From contig JACROX010000092.1 of the NCBI GenBank assembly GCA_016214225.1, positions 1 through 12,496 of the forward strand: a stretch of 12,496 nt of DNA. The letters run 5' to 3'. Below the pieces are notes generated by a model. That model searched no databases and had not been told where the DNA came from. It saw only the letters and a list, made by a program, of their open reading frames with translations. How positions within the stretch are numbered: position 1 is the first letter of the stretch; every line of letters starts with the position of its first letter. The position numbers were made by a program, and so were the translations under genes. Below, piece after piece: positions 1-7,146 of the stretch. This DNA is from Candidatus Peregrinibacteria bacterium. GTDB lineage: Bacteria > Patescibacteriota > Gracilibacteria > UBA1369 > LOWO2-01-FULL-3.

Positions 1-651
1 CCGATCAAAAAAAATCGTCCAATTGCTTCAGGAGAAATACAAAAATCAAAAGCACTAATATTGGCAGTTATACTATTAGCGGTAACAGCTACACTTAGTC
101 TCTCATTTCCACAAAAAGTATTAATAGCATTAACGTCATACTTAACAATAAATCTTTTATATAGTCTATGGCTAAAACACGTCGTAATAATAGACATATT
201 TCTAATAGCATCTTTATACCTAATAAGGATATTTGCCGGAGGAAAGCTATGGGATATCTACATCTCTCACTGGCTAATGCTTTGCACATTCTTTCTCGCT
301 TTATTTCTAATAAGCGCAAAGCGTCGAGCGGAATTTTGCCAGCAGGATGAAAACACAAATAGCACAAGAAAAGTAATAAAATCTTACAATAAAATTTTTT
401 TGGATCATATGCTTACCATAACGACAACATCATCATTGGTAGGCTACAGTCTATATGTAGTAAATGCTGAACAACCATATTTTCTCTACTCAGTGATATT
501 TGTAGCATTTGGACTGTTCAGATATCTATACGTAGTTTGCCAATATAACATAGGACAATTCCCTGAAAAAGTAATATTTACAGATCCATGGATATTCAGT
601 AGTATAGCCCTATGGGGAACTTATAGCTTGATTGTACTTTACGTAATCTAA
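1..651 (+). CDS. UbiA-family prenyl-phosphate phosphoribosyltransferase (DPPR synthase-like), 5' partial
   Basis: The reading frame is open from the first base, so the gene starts left of the window; 216 codons are visible. It is a polytopic membrane protein. Three stretches match the decaprenyl-phosphate phosphoribosyltransferase branch of UbiA (Rv3806c type): PIKKNRPIASGEI (1-39), which is the tail of the Asp-rich motif NDxxDxxxDxxHPxKxxRP; YSLWLKH followed by a hydrophobic helix ending RIFAGG (160-243); and a WL..CTFFLALFLISAKRR helix (271-327). The end, FRYLY then a TDPW motif (about 514-597), also fits. Known members transfer phosphoribose from PRPP to a polyprenyl phosphate on the inner membrane face, the first step to decaprenyl-phospho-arabinose. 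The catalytic Asp-rich motif itself lies mostly outside the window, so its integrity cannot be checked. A TTG at 61 could be mistaken for the start, but the family match extends upstream of it. The next gene begins 4 bases after the stop. Confidence 0.88.
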   Translation, partial: PIKKNRPIASGEIQKSKALILAVILLAVTATLSLSFPQKVLIALTSYLTINLLYSLWLKHVVIIDIFLIASLYLIRIFAGGKLWDIYISHWLMLCTFFLALFLISAKRRAEFCQQDENTNSTRKVIKSYNKIFLDHMLTITTTSSLVGYSLYVVNAEQPYFLYSVIFVAFGLFRYLYVVCQYNIGQFPEKVIFTDPWIFSSIALWGTYSLIVLYVI

Positions 652-655
652 AAAT

Positions 656-1021
656 ATGAGATACGTTCTGTTAATTATGGCCATTGTATTAAATGCATCG
701 GCAAACATTCTAACGAAAATTGGGGCAAGCAAACTTGGAATATTAAAAAATTTACCGATAGTATCGTCAACAATAAAATTTTTAACAAATTATTATCTGT
801 TAGGAGGCTTAATATTATTCGCTTTAAATATAGTTTTTTATATACTGGCACTTTCAAAAATAAACCTATCAATCGCTTACCCCGTAATGACTTCAGGCGG
901 ATTCTTAATAATCTCATTGTTTTCAATTTTTTACTTAAAAGAATCTCTTACCTCATTACAAATATTAGGTATAATACTCATCGCAATCGGGATTACTCTT
1001 ATTGCTTATAACATAAAGTAG
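656..1021 (+). CDS. Four-helix SMR/EamA-type membrane protein, candidate lipid-linked sugar flippase subunit
   Basis: This 121-aa protein has four predicted transmembrane helices (about 1-22, 46-67, 72-93 and 101-119), the size and layout of small multidrug resistance (SMR) family proteins. The AYPVMTSGG stretch (74-82) and the short YLKESL turn before the last helix (93-98) are typical of the SMR/EamA fold. Helix 1 has no glutamate: residues 12-16 are LNASA, where EmrE-type drug/proton antiporters carry the essential Glu14. This makes a proton-coupled drug pump unlikely and favours the ArnE/ArnF-like branch, which is linked to moving undecaprenyl-phosphate-linked aminoarabinose across the membrane. 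Its place between the phosphoribosyltransferase and sugar-modifying and GT-C genes supports a flippase role for a lipid-linked pentose, but this is inference. No partner of the same type is visible next to it, so it may act as a homodimer. No Shine-Dalgarno motif precedes the ATG; translation is probably coupled to the gene 4 bases upstream. Confidence 0.8.
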   Translation: MRYVLLIMAIVLNASANILTKIGASKLGILKNLPIVSSTIKFLTNYYLLGGLILFALNIVFYILALSKINLSIAYPVMTSGGFLIISLFSIFYLKESLTSLQILGIILIAIGITLIAYNIK

Positions 1022-1033
1022 ATTTGTAGATTT

Positions 1034-2020
1034 ATGGAACAGAAGCATTACCTAATAACCGGCGGATCAGGATTTCTCGGAATTAATCTAATACGCTACC
1101 TTCTAAAGAAAGGACACAAAGTACGATCATTGGACATTATAGATTTTGATTATTCTGAAAAAGATAAAATTGACGAAGTAAAAGGCGACATAAGAAATAA
1201 GGAGATAGTTGAAAAATCAATGAAAGACATAGATATTGTCGTTCATGCCGCCGCGGCATTACCACTGTACGCAAAAGAAGAAATTTTCAGCACAGACGTA
1301 GGTGGAACAAAAAACATTATGGAAGCAGCACATAAACATAATGTGGAACGAGCCATTCATATTTCTTCGACAGCAGTATACGGAATTCCTGACCACCATC
1401 CTTTAAAAGAAAATGATAAGTTAGATGGCGTCGGAGCATACGGTAAAGCAAAAATCATGGCAGAAGAAGTTTGCCTCGAATACAAAAAAAAGGGAATGTG
1501 TATTCCCATCATAAGACCAAAATCATTCATTGGTCCTGAAAGACTAGGAGTATTTGCATTATTTTACGATTGGGCAAAAGATGGCAGAGGGTTCCCCATG
1601 ATAGGTAGCGGAGAAAACAGATATCAACTACTGGACGTTGAAGATCTTTGTAACTCAATATACATCTGTGCAACAAAAGACAAAAAAAGCGTAAATGACA
1701 TCTTCAATATTGGAGCAAAAGAATTTACAACAATGAAAGAAGATTATCAGACAGTCTTGGACAAGGCAGGATTCGACAAAAAAATAAAAGGATTTCCAGC
1801 TTGGCCAATGATTTGGATTCTTCGAATTTTAGAGTTTTTCAGGCTCTCCCCTCTATACAAATGGGTTTATGAAACTGCCTCAAAAGATTCCTTCGTTTCA
1901 ACCGAGAAGGCCGAAAAAATACTAGGATGGAAACCAAAATATTCAAACAAAGATGCCTTATTGAGAAATTACGATTGGTATTTAACCCATTGCAATAACT
2001 TTAAATACGGATGTGTATAA
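1034..2020 (+). CDS. Extended SDR: NAD-dependent sugar epimerase/dehydratase
   Basis: This 328-aa protein has a complete extended short-chain dehydrogenase fold. The glycine-rich motif is GGSGFLG (10-16). An acidic residue near the end of strand 2 (LDIID, 33-37) suggests NAD rather than NADP. VVHAAA (69-74) forms the next core strand, and the active site is SSTAVYG (111-117) with Y136 and K140 in YGKAK. RPKSFIGP (161-168) and the YQLLDVEDL region (197-205) are usual in nucleoside-diphosphate-sugar epimerases. A hydrophobic stretch (PAWPMIWILRILEFFR, 255-270) near the C-terminus could touch the membrane. The exact substrate cannot be read from the sequence. By position it may modify the pentose lipid or a nucleotide sugar used by the neighbouring GT-C proteins. 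It is not an obvious DprE2, which is a classical, shorter SDR. The ATG lies 12 bases after the previous stop, and the last 8 bases overlap the next gene. Confidence 0.87.
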   Translation: MEQKHYLITGGSGFLGINLIRYLLKKGHKVRSLDIIDFDYSEKDKIDEVKGDIRNKEIVEKSMKDIDIVVHAAAALPLYAKEEIFSTDVGGTKNIMEAAHKHNVERAIHISSTAVYGIPDHHPLKENDKLDGVGAYGKAKIMAEEVCLEYKKKGMCIPIIRPKSFIGPERLGVFALFYDWAKDGRGFPMIGSGENRYQLLDVEDLCNSIYICATKDKKSVNDIFNIGAKEFTTMKEDYQTVLDKAGFDKKIKGFPAWPMIWILRILEFFRLSPLYKWVYETASKDSFVSTEKAEKILGWKPKYSNKDALLRNYDWYLTHCNNFKYGCV

Positions 2021-3887
2021 AAACTTTTTCAGAGAATTAAAAACCCATTGGCTTGCAACGACATCTATCGCTCTAACATTTGCAATTCTTTGCATATATA
2101 TTTTCCTCGTTCACTACCACTTTGGCAGATCCGATATTATCTTTGAAGATCAGCTACAATATTTGCCATTGGTAGAAAAGTATTTTGAAGGCAAACTAAC
2201 ATTTTATGACCTATGGGCAACTCAGGGAGAACATCGACTTTTTGGTTACAAAATTATATTTCTTCTTAATGCTATATTTTTTGAACTGATTGGGTTTCTT
2301 GATTATTATATAAATGCATTTGCTCTCCTTCTCCTTACCGTCTTAGTGTATATCAAATTTAACCAGAGTCTTAAGAATTTATGCAGTAGATTTCTTCGCC
2401 AAATTTTATTTCTCCCAATCGTGGTTTTAATGCTAGGACTTGCAAATTGGGGACTTGTTGTCAATGGAGGGATGATTGTTGCAGTAGTGCTTGGCAGTCT
2501 GATATATACCATCTCATACATATACATGGACAAGTTGTTCACGGCATGGTCAAAAAAAAACGCAATATTCTTTTTCCTTTCTTCAATAACAGGTACACTC
2601 GCATTTGGAGGTTCATATTTTCTCGTATTTTTTGTCGCACTTTTCTTTACATTCTTTGCAAAGAGCATTACGGACAGAAAGCTAAATTATAAAATTCTTG
2701 CACTAACAGCAGGGACAGTACTTCTGGGATTTTCCATATATACATGGGATTTCCAAGCCATTGAGATCATTGCGACAAAATTTGGGAGAGAAGGACAATT
2801 ACTACATATGGCTAAGTACATTTTGCTTGTTTTGGGTAATAGTGTCATACAGACAGACCTTTTTGAAGCCGGATTCAATGATTACAATATTTTTTATGCG
2901 ATCGGTGGAATAGTATTCTTGATTTACCTATACACTCTGAGAATTTTTTGGAAATCCCAAATGTACAAAACTACATATATTCCTATATTTTTATTAGGAA
3001 ATGCGGCAGGACTTTTTATTATGGTAATGCTCTTGCGATCCGACCAAGATCTGAACACCGCATTCGGCATGTGGTGGTACGCACACACAAAGTTTGGTTT
3101 CATAGCTATTCTCTGGATTTTTTACTTTACAGTACTTAAGTTACGTTTTTCTTACAAAAAAGATATCGATTTATCCCGTCTTGAACGCAAAATAATCTTT
3201 AATAAGGGGACACTTGCATGCTTGTTTATTTTTCTTATGTCTGGAAGTATCTATACCAACATGGCAGAAACTAAAATATTACCGAATAGAACAGCTGTAT
3301 TTGCAAATACCAGAAATTTAGTGTTGTTTGACAAAAAAACATTAGACAAGGAAATAGAGGAAAAAATGAAGATACTTGAGTACCCAAATACAAGCAAAAA
3401 ATCACAAGAGACCTCTTACTATGCAAACGCCCCTGTCACAAAAGAGGCATTAAGAATTATGGAAAAATATTCTCTTAATATCTTTTCCGACCACTTCAGG
3501 CAAAGCGTTTTCAAATACCAACTTGGACAAGATATAGATACTGCTTTGCATGCACGTGGCTGGAACTTGAAGGAATGGAGACCAGACGGTACAGGCTTTT
3601 ACTGGATAGAGCCCATTTCAAAAACTCTTATACGTTCTGGAAACGCAGGAAAGCTTATTATTCATGGCTACACTCCTGAATCTCTTTTGAGAGCAAATCT
3701 GACATTGTTCATTAACGAGACCACGGCTGTAACAAAAGAATTAAAACCGGGATTGTTTGTTTTGGAAACACAAGTTCCCAAAAATCAAAACATTTACATT
3801 GTTATTTCCATCGACAAAGTATTAAAACCACTTAATGGGGATGTACGGCAACTCAGCATAATTATAAACGATTTTCATACCGAATAA
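2013..3887 (+). CDS. Polytopic GT-C-like putative membrane glycosyltransferase
   Basis: This 624-aa membrane protein starts with GTG and overlaps the SDR gene by 8 bases; an in-frame stop at 1983-1985 limits upstream extension. One helix (about 15-34) is followed by a loop rich in acidic residues (SDIIFEDQLQYLPLVEKYF, 40-58, then D66 and GEHR at 72-75). This is the arrangement of GT-C enzymes, where the first extracytoplasmic loop holds the catalytic acid. About ten further hydrophobic segments run to about 415. The rest (about 420-624) is soluble and should lie outside the membrane; its last 100 residues look beta-rich and begin at FYWIEP (529-534). GT-C enzymes use polyprenyl-phosphate sugars, which fits the phosphoribosyltransferase three genes upstream. 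I do not recognise a named family, so donor and acceptor are unknown; an unrelated polytopic protein cannot be fully excluded. The stop abuts the stop of the convergent gene with no base between. Confidence 0.72.
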   Translation: MYKNFFRELKTHWLATTSIALTFAILCIYIFLVHYHFGRSDIIFEDQLQYLPLVEKYFEGKLTFYDLWATQGEHRLFGYKIIFLLNAIFFELIGFLDYYINAFALLLLTVLVYIKFNQSLKNLCSRFLRQILFLPIVVLMLGLANWGLVVNGGMIVAVVLGSLIYTISYIYMDKLFTAWSKKNAIFFFLSSITGTLAFGGSYFLVFFVALFFTFFAKSITDRKLNYKILALTAGTVLLGFSIYTWDFQAIEIIATKFGREGQLLHMAKYILLVLGNSVIQTDLFEAGFNDYNIFYAIGGIVFLIYLYTLRIFWKSQMYKTTYIPIFLLGNAAGLFIMVMLLRSDQDLNTAFGMWWYAHTKFGFIAILWIFYFTVLKLRFSYKKDIDLSRLERKIIFNKGTLACLFIFLMSGSIYTNMAETKILPNRTAVFANTRNLVLFDKKTLDKEIEEKMKILEYPNTSKKSQETSYYANAPVTKEALRIMEKYSLNIFSDHFRQSVFKYQLGQDIDTALHARGWNLKEWRPDGTGFYWIEPISKTLIRSGNAGKLIIHGYTPESLLRANLTLFINETTAVTKELKPGLFVLETQVPKNQNIYIVISIDKVLKPLNGDVRQLSIIINDFHTE

Positions 3888-5948
3888 TTACTCATTTCCA
3901 AAGCGAATATAATCAAAAATAACAGAAAGTTCCCTCTTTTCTTTTGGATTTTGAGAAATCATCGAAGTTACCCTAATAGTTATTAAAGCATCTTCACCTT
4001 CCAAAGCCCAAGGTACTTTTATTGAAAACTTCCCACTTTCTTTAATAGTTTTACGAGCAAGAACCAGATCTCCTACTGCCTCATCATTACCCCGTATTTC
4101 TATAACAACCTCTTTGTTTGAATAATTACGTATGTCAGGAATTATGCCAGAAAAAACCAAAAAATTATTACCTTCTCCCTGTCTGATTAGCACCCTTGCA
4201 AGAGATGACATCCAACGATGATCAGGTTCTTTTTCATAAAATCCATACATCAATTTATCTTCATTTCTCTCATCATCCCATGTGAGTAAGTTTGTTGATT
4301 TATAATTGTCGTTCCATATATTAAATGACCAATCTTCTGTTTTTCTCCCTTCAGGCACAGTTACTTCATAATTCGAAAGAAAAAAATCACTTTTATAATA
4401 TGGTTCCAAAAACCATTGTTGTCCGGGATCTATCACTATCGAGTGATTTGTATTATCTCTATATTCATTGAGAGCTACTATCACTTTGGGCTTTTTAGAT
4501 AGAATATAATCACGATTGGCATATACCGCCTCTTTAATCCCGTATAGGCTAAAATTTCTTGCAATTTCCTTTTGGTTCAAGCCAATCATGTCAAGCCCCC
4601 TTCCGACAGTATTATATGCAACATAACCAAACTCACTCGTGGCAAAATATTTAGTTGTATTATTCATTAATTTATTCAATTTTTTCACGGCTCTATACTG
4701 AATAGTATTTTGTAGTTCATGCACTTGATCGACACCTATAAATCCTGTTTCCCACCAACGGAGGTTTACAACTTTTTCTCTCACGCTTCCTGAATACAAA
4801 AAAATAAGAGTGAGTAAGCTTAGGCCTATGTAAGTAATAATCTTCGTAAAATTCAATGAGGATATAACAAACGTAAAAAATGCCAACATAATAAAATACG
4901 GATAATGTGTCACAAAAAATCTTCCATATGGCATATAATCTCCCCCCGAAACCAAAATAAAAAAGAACTGCGAGAATAAAAATCCAAGCAATGTGAGAAA
5001 AATAATGTTGAGACGTGCATGTCTGTTACATAAAACGTTCCGGATGATTATCCAAGTAGCTCCTATAAAACTTGCAATAACAATTATACTAAACAATAAG
5101 CCTTTTTTACTAAAGTAGTTTATAAAATATAAAAAATCTCTATGCCATATACTGAAAGCCATCTTAATGTATGTCGGATTTGCAATAAAATCACCAAAAT
5201 ATAATTCTTTCCAGCCTATAAGTAAAAGAATCAATAGAATAGAAATCGCCAAAAAATATAAACCATACTTTACAACACCCTTTTCGCATTTTCTTCTAAA
5301 AATACACCATGCAACAATGAGAATGACAATTAGTAAGAAATTCATTATTCCTTCGGGACGTGTATTCAGTCCAAGAAATGCAACTAGCGCAACAATCGTG
5401 AGCATCCAATATTTCTTGTTCACGAACGAATACATCAACATATATGTAGCAGCCAAAAGCAATGCAGAATATAGAATTGTCTCCAATCCTTGTGTTGCCC
5501 AAAATATAAACCAAGTTGAACTGACAATCGCCAACAGCATCAAAATATTCAGAACATGCAACGATGTATTTTGCCACAACCATGTATTTTTTACCTTATC
5601 AATAAGCATATCTTCTCTTATAACCTTTACAAAAAGATTAAGAATAAGGGAACTGAATATACCCGCAAAAAAAATGGAAAATATTCCTATTATCTTCTCT
5701 CCTATTATAAAATCTATCGAAAATAATGAATTTAGTAAACTTACTAAAAGTACAAAAAACAGATTAGAATACCCCTCTTGCGTTTCACCCAAATAATTAC
5801 TTACAAATCCATATCCACCACTGAGATTCCTCGCATATCTCGCAGAGATATAAGAGTCGTCATTTGTAAGATAGAAATATGAGAAACCTAGAAACAGTAC
5901 TCCAAGACATAACAAAAGATATATTATAGTGACATATTTAGCTTTCAT
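3888..5948 (-). CDS. AftB-like GT-C pentofuranosyltransferase (putative)
   Basis: This 686-aa protein starts with an N-terminal helix (6-27) followed at once by NDDSYISARYARNLSGG (29-45) and NYLGETQEGYSN (51-62). This DD..IS.RYA.NL..G.G...N.GE..EGY.N pattern is the first extracytoplasmic loop of the AftB-type family (mycobacterial arabinofuranosyltransferase, GT89), with the DD at 30-31 as likely catalytic or metal-binding acids. Further family marks are GLET (154-157), TRPEG (196-200), YFGDFIANPTY (250-260), GGDYMPYGRFF (335-345) and, in the soluble part, GYVAYN...GLDMIGL (441-457). About ten or eleven membrane segments end near 387; residues 390-686 are soluble and should face outside. The last 120 residues look like a beta-sandwich starting at GFYEKEP (569-575). 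A role using a polyprenyl-phospho-pentofuranose donor is inferred from the family and from the nearby DPPR synthase-like gene. It stands alone on this strand between two + strand operons. Confidence 0.8.
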   Translation of the reverse strand: MKAKYVTIIYLLLCLGVLFLGFSYFYLTNDDSYISARYARNLSGGYGFVSNYLGETQEGYSNLFFVLLVSLLNSLFSIDFIIGEKIIGIFSIFFAGIFSSLILNLFVKVIREDMLIDKVKNTWLWQNTSLHVLNILMLLAIVSSTWFIFWATQGLETILYSALLLAATYMLMYSFVNKKYWMLTIVALVAFLGLNTRPEGIMNFLLIVILIVAWCIFRRKCEKGVVKYGLYFLAISILLILLLIGWKELYFGDFIANPTYIKMAFSIWHRDFLYFINYFSKKGLLFSIIVIASFIGATWIIIRNVLCNRHARLNIIFLTLLGFLFSQFFFILVSGGDYMPYGRFFVTHYPYFIMLAFFTFVISSLNFTKIITYIGLSLLTLIFLYSGSVREKVVNLRWWETGFIGVDQVHELQNTIQYRAVKKLNKLMNNTTKYFATSEFGYVAYNTVGRGLDMIGLNQKEIARNFSLYGIKEAVYANRDYILSKKPKVIVALNEYRDNTNHSIVIDPGQQWFLEPYYKSDFFLSNYEVTVPEGRKTEDWSFNIWNDNYKSTNLLTWDDERNEDKLMYGFYEKEPDHRWMSSLARVLIRQGEGNNFLVFSGIIPDIRNYSNKEVVIEIRGNDEAVGDLVLARKTIKESGKFSIKVPWALEGEDALITIRVTSMISQNPKEKRELSVIFDYIRFGNE

Positions 5949-5955
5949 TTATGCA

Positions 5956-5965
5956 TTTTATATAA
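5956..5965 (-). promoter_or_regulatory. Candidate -10 element for the AftB-like gene
   Basis: Read on the - strand this is TTATATAAAA, which contains TATAAA and TATATA. It sits only about 8-17 bases before the ATG at 5948, so if used the transcript would be leaderless or nearly so. No convincing -35 is present at the usual distance. Base composition alone could produce this. Confidence 0.25.
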
Positions 5966-5982
5966 CACAAAAAACAAGGGAA

Positions 5983-6016
5983 TTGACATAACCTAACCTA
6001 ACTCATTATGTACTAT
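5983..6016 (+). promoter_or_regulatory. hddA: Candidate sigma70-type promoter for hddA-gmhA-gmhB
   Basis: TTGACA (5983-5988) matches the -35 consensus fully. The -10 is poor: TATGTA at 6007-6012 gives an 18-base spacer, and the better TACTAT at 6011-6016 gives 22. The start codon lies about 70 bases downstream, leaving a leader that contains the inverted repeat at 6030-6054. Plausible by position, but the lineage's sigma factor preferences are unknown. Confidence 0.35.
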
Positions 6017-6029
6017 CTTAGTTGTAAAT

Positions 6030-6054
6030 TGCAAGTATCCATACTACACTTGCA
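6030..6054. repeat. Inverted repeat TGCAAGT-N11-ACTTGCA, possible operator or leader hairpin
   Basis: A perfect 7-base inverted repeat surrounds an 11-base spacer, and a second, overlapping one (AGTAT-CC-ATACT, 6034-6045) lies inside it. It lies between the candidate promoter and the hddA start, where a repressor site or 5' leader hairpin would act. No poly-T follows, so it is not an intrinsic terminator. The element is short enough to arise by chance. Confidence 0.4.
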
Positions 6055-6087
6055 TCTATCCACACTTAAAACTCGAAATTCAAACAC

Positions 6088-7146
6088 ATGACCCATATCA
6101 TTCGCTCTCGTTCCCCAGTCAGAATCAGCTTCGCCGGTGGAGGTACCGATGTTAGCCCGTATACCGAAAAGCATGGAGGTGCTGTAGTAAACGCCGCGAT
6201 AAATCAATATGCCTACACAACTTTTATTGATAGAAAAGATGGCAAAATAATATTGGACTCTCTTGATTTAAACAAAAGAGTTGAATATAAGACTATCAAT
6301 AAAATTAAACTAGATGGCAATTTAGACCTCACTAAAGCCGTTATCCTGTTTTTCAAAAGGAAATTTCCTCATTTTTTTAAAAAACTCACAAAAGGGTTCG
6401 AAATCCACACCAGTTGCGAGATCCCCCCAAGATCAGGACTGGGAAGTTCAGCCGCAATGTTTGCAAGCATAATAGGGATCTTCAACAGAATGGCCAAAGA
6501 ATACCGTATAGACAGCTATGAAATTGCTGAACTTGCTTATTCTCTGGAAAGAGAAAAATTAAAAAATGCCGGAGGCAGACAAGACCAATATGCAAGCGTT
6601 TTCGGAGGAATCAATTTTATTGAATTCAAAGGTCATGACTTTGTCAGAGTAAATCCATTGAAAATAAAAGAAGATTATCTCTTAGAACTGGAATCAAACC
6701 TTATTTTGATAAATCTTGGTGCGCGCTCAAATTCAGGTGATATTATAAATGATCAAATTAAAAACCTAAAAAACAACAAGTCTTCAATAAATGCCACCCA
6801 CAAAACCAAACAACTAGCTAACCAAGTCAAATACAGCCTTATCCAAGGAGATTTTATAAAATTTGGAAAACTCTTAGACAAAGGGTGGCAGGAAAAGAAA
6901 AAATTCAGTTCGAAAATAAGTAATCCTGAATTAGACAACATTTACAGGGATTTAAAAACCGCTGGAGCAATTGGAGGGAAAATACTTGGAGCTGGCGGAG
7001 GCGGACACATGCTACTATACTGCAAACCAGGGAAAAAGTTACACGTACTACAAAAAACTATAAAATTAGGATTAAACCATGTCCCATTCACTTTCGATCA
7101 CAAAGGACTAACCACATGGACAATAAATGGCAAATATGAATTTTAA
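6088..7146 (+). CDS. hddA: D-glycero-alpha-D-manno-heptose-7-phosphate 1-kinase (GHMP family)
   Basis: This 352-aa cytoplasmic sugar kinase is the usual length for HddA. The N-terminus RSRSPVRISFAGGGTDVSPY (6-25) is the hallmark of the heptose-phosphate kinase branch of the GHMP family. The ATP-binding motif is PPRSGLGSSAA (113-123), GGRQDQYA (162-169) holds a likely catalytic Asp, and GGKILGAGGGGHML (296-309) is the C-terminal GHMP motif. The reaction phosphorylates C1 of D-glycero-D-manno-heptose 7-phosphate with alpha configuration, giving the 1,7-bisphosphate on the route to GDP-heptose for capsules, O-antigens or S-layer glycans. The following gmhA and gmhB genes supply the steps before and after it, which makes the call firm. 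A fucose/L-fucokinase-like GHMP specificity is the main alternative. The last 20 bases overlap gmhA. Confidence 0.92.
   Translation: MTHIIRSRSPVRISFAGGGTDVSPYTEKHGGAVVNAAINQYAYTTFIDRKDGKIILDSLDLNKRVEYKTINKIKLDGNLDLTKAVILFFKRKFPHFFKKLTKGFEIHTSCEIPPRSGLGSSAAMFASIIGIFNRMAKEYRIDSYEIAELAYSLEREKLKNAGGRQDQYASVFGGINFIEFKGHDFVRVNPLKIKEDYLLELESNLILINLGARSNSGDIINDQIKNLKNNKSSINATHKTKQLANQVKYSLIQGDFIKFGKLLDKGWQEKKKFSSKISNPELDNIYRDLKTAGAIGGKILGAGGGGHMLLYCKPGKKLHVLQKTIKLGLNHVPFTFDHKGLTTWTINGKYEF

Larger units (their letters stand above)
5949..6087. promoter_or_regulatory. Divergent intergenic control region between the AftB-like gene and hddA
   Basis: This is the only substantial gap in the window, 139 bases between two divergent starts, so promoters for both directions should lie here. 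It holds a perfect TTGACA at 5983-5988 facing hddA, an AT-rich TTTTATATAA at 5956-5965 next to the - strand start, a short repeat (TAACC twice, then TAACT) at 5989-6003, and an inverted repeat at 6030-6054. No open reading frame or RNA gene is recognisable in it. The assignment of individual elements is uncertain and is given separately. Confidence 0.6.

Noticed and set aside
61..63. TTG as the start of the UbiA-family gene
   Set aside because: The 20 codons before it encode the conserved PIKKNRPIASGEI stretch of the family, so the gene begins left of the window.
95..367. 90-codon - strand frame, and a 60-codon + strand frame at 168-350
   Set aside because: Both overlap the UbiA-family gene in its best conserved part and show no motif of their own.
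2306..2668. 120-codon - strand frame
   Set aside because: It is the antisense shadow of the membrane segments of the GT-C-like gene; its composition follows from that.
5167..5796. 209-codon open frame on the + strand
   Set aside because: It lies wholly antisense to the AftB-like gene, whose protein has clear family motifs across this stretch; the antisense product is Lys/Ile/Asn-rich without any recognisable motif.
5989..6003. TAACC repeat as a telomere-like or CRISPR-like element
   Set aside because: There are only two full units and one altered unit, which is too little for any repeat array.
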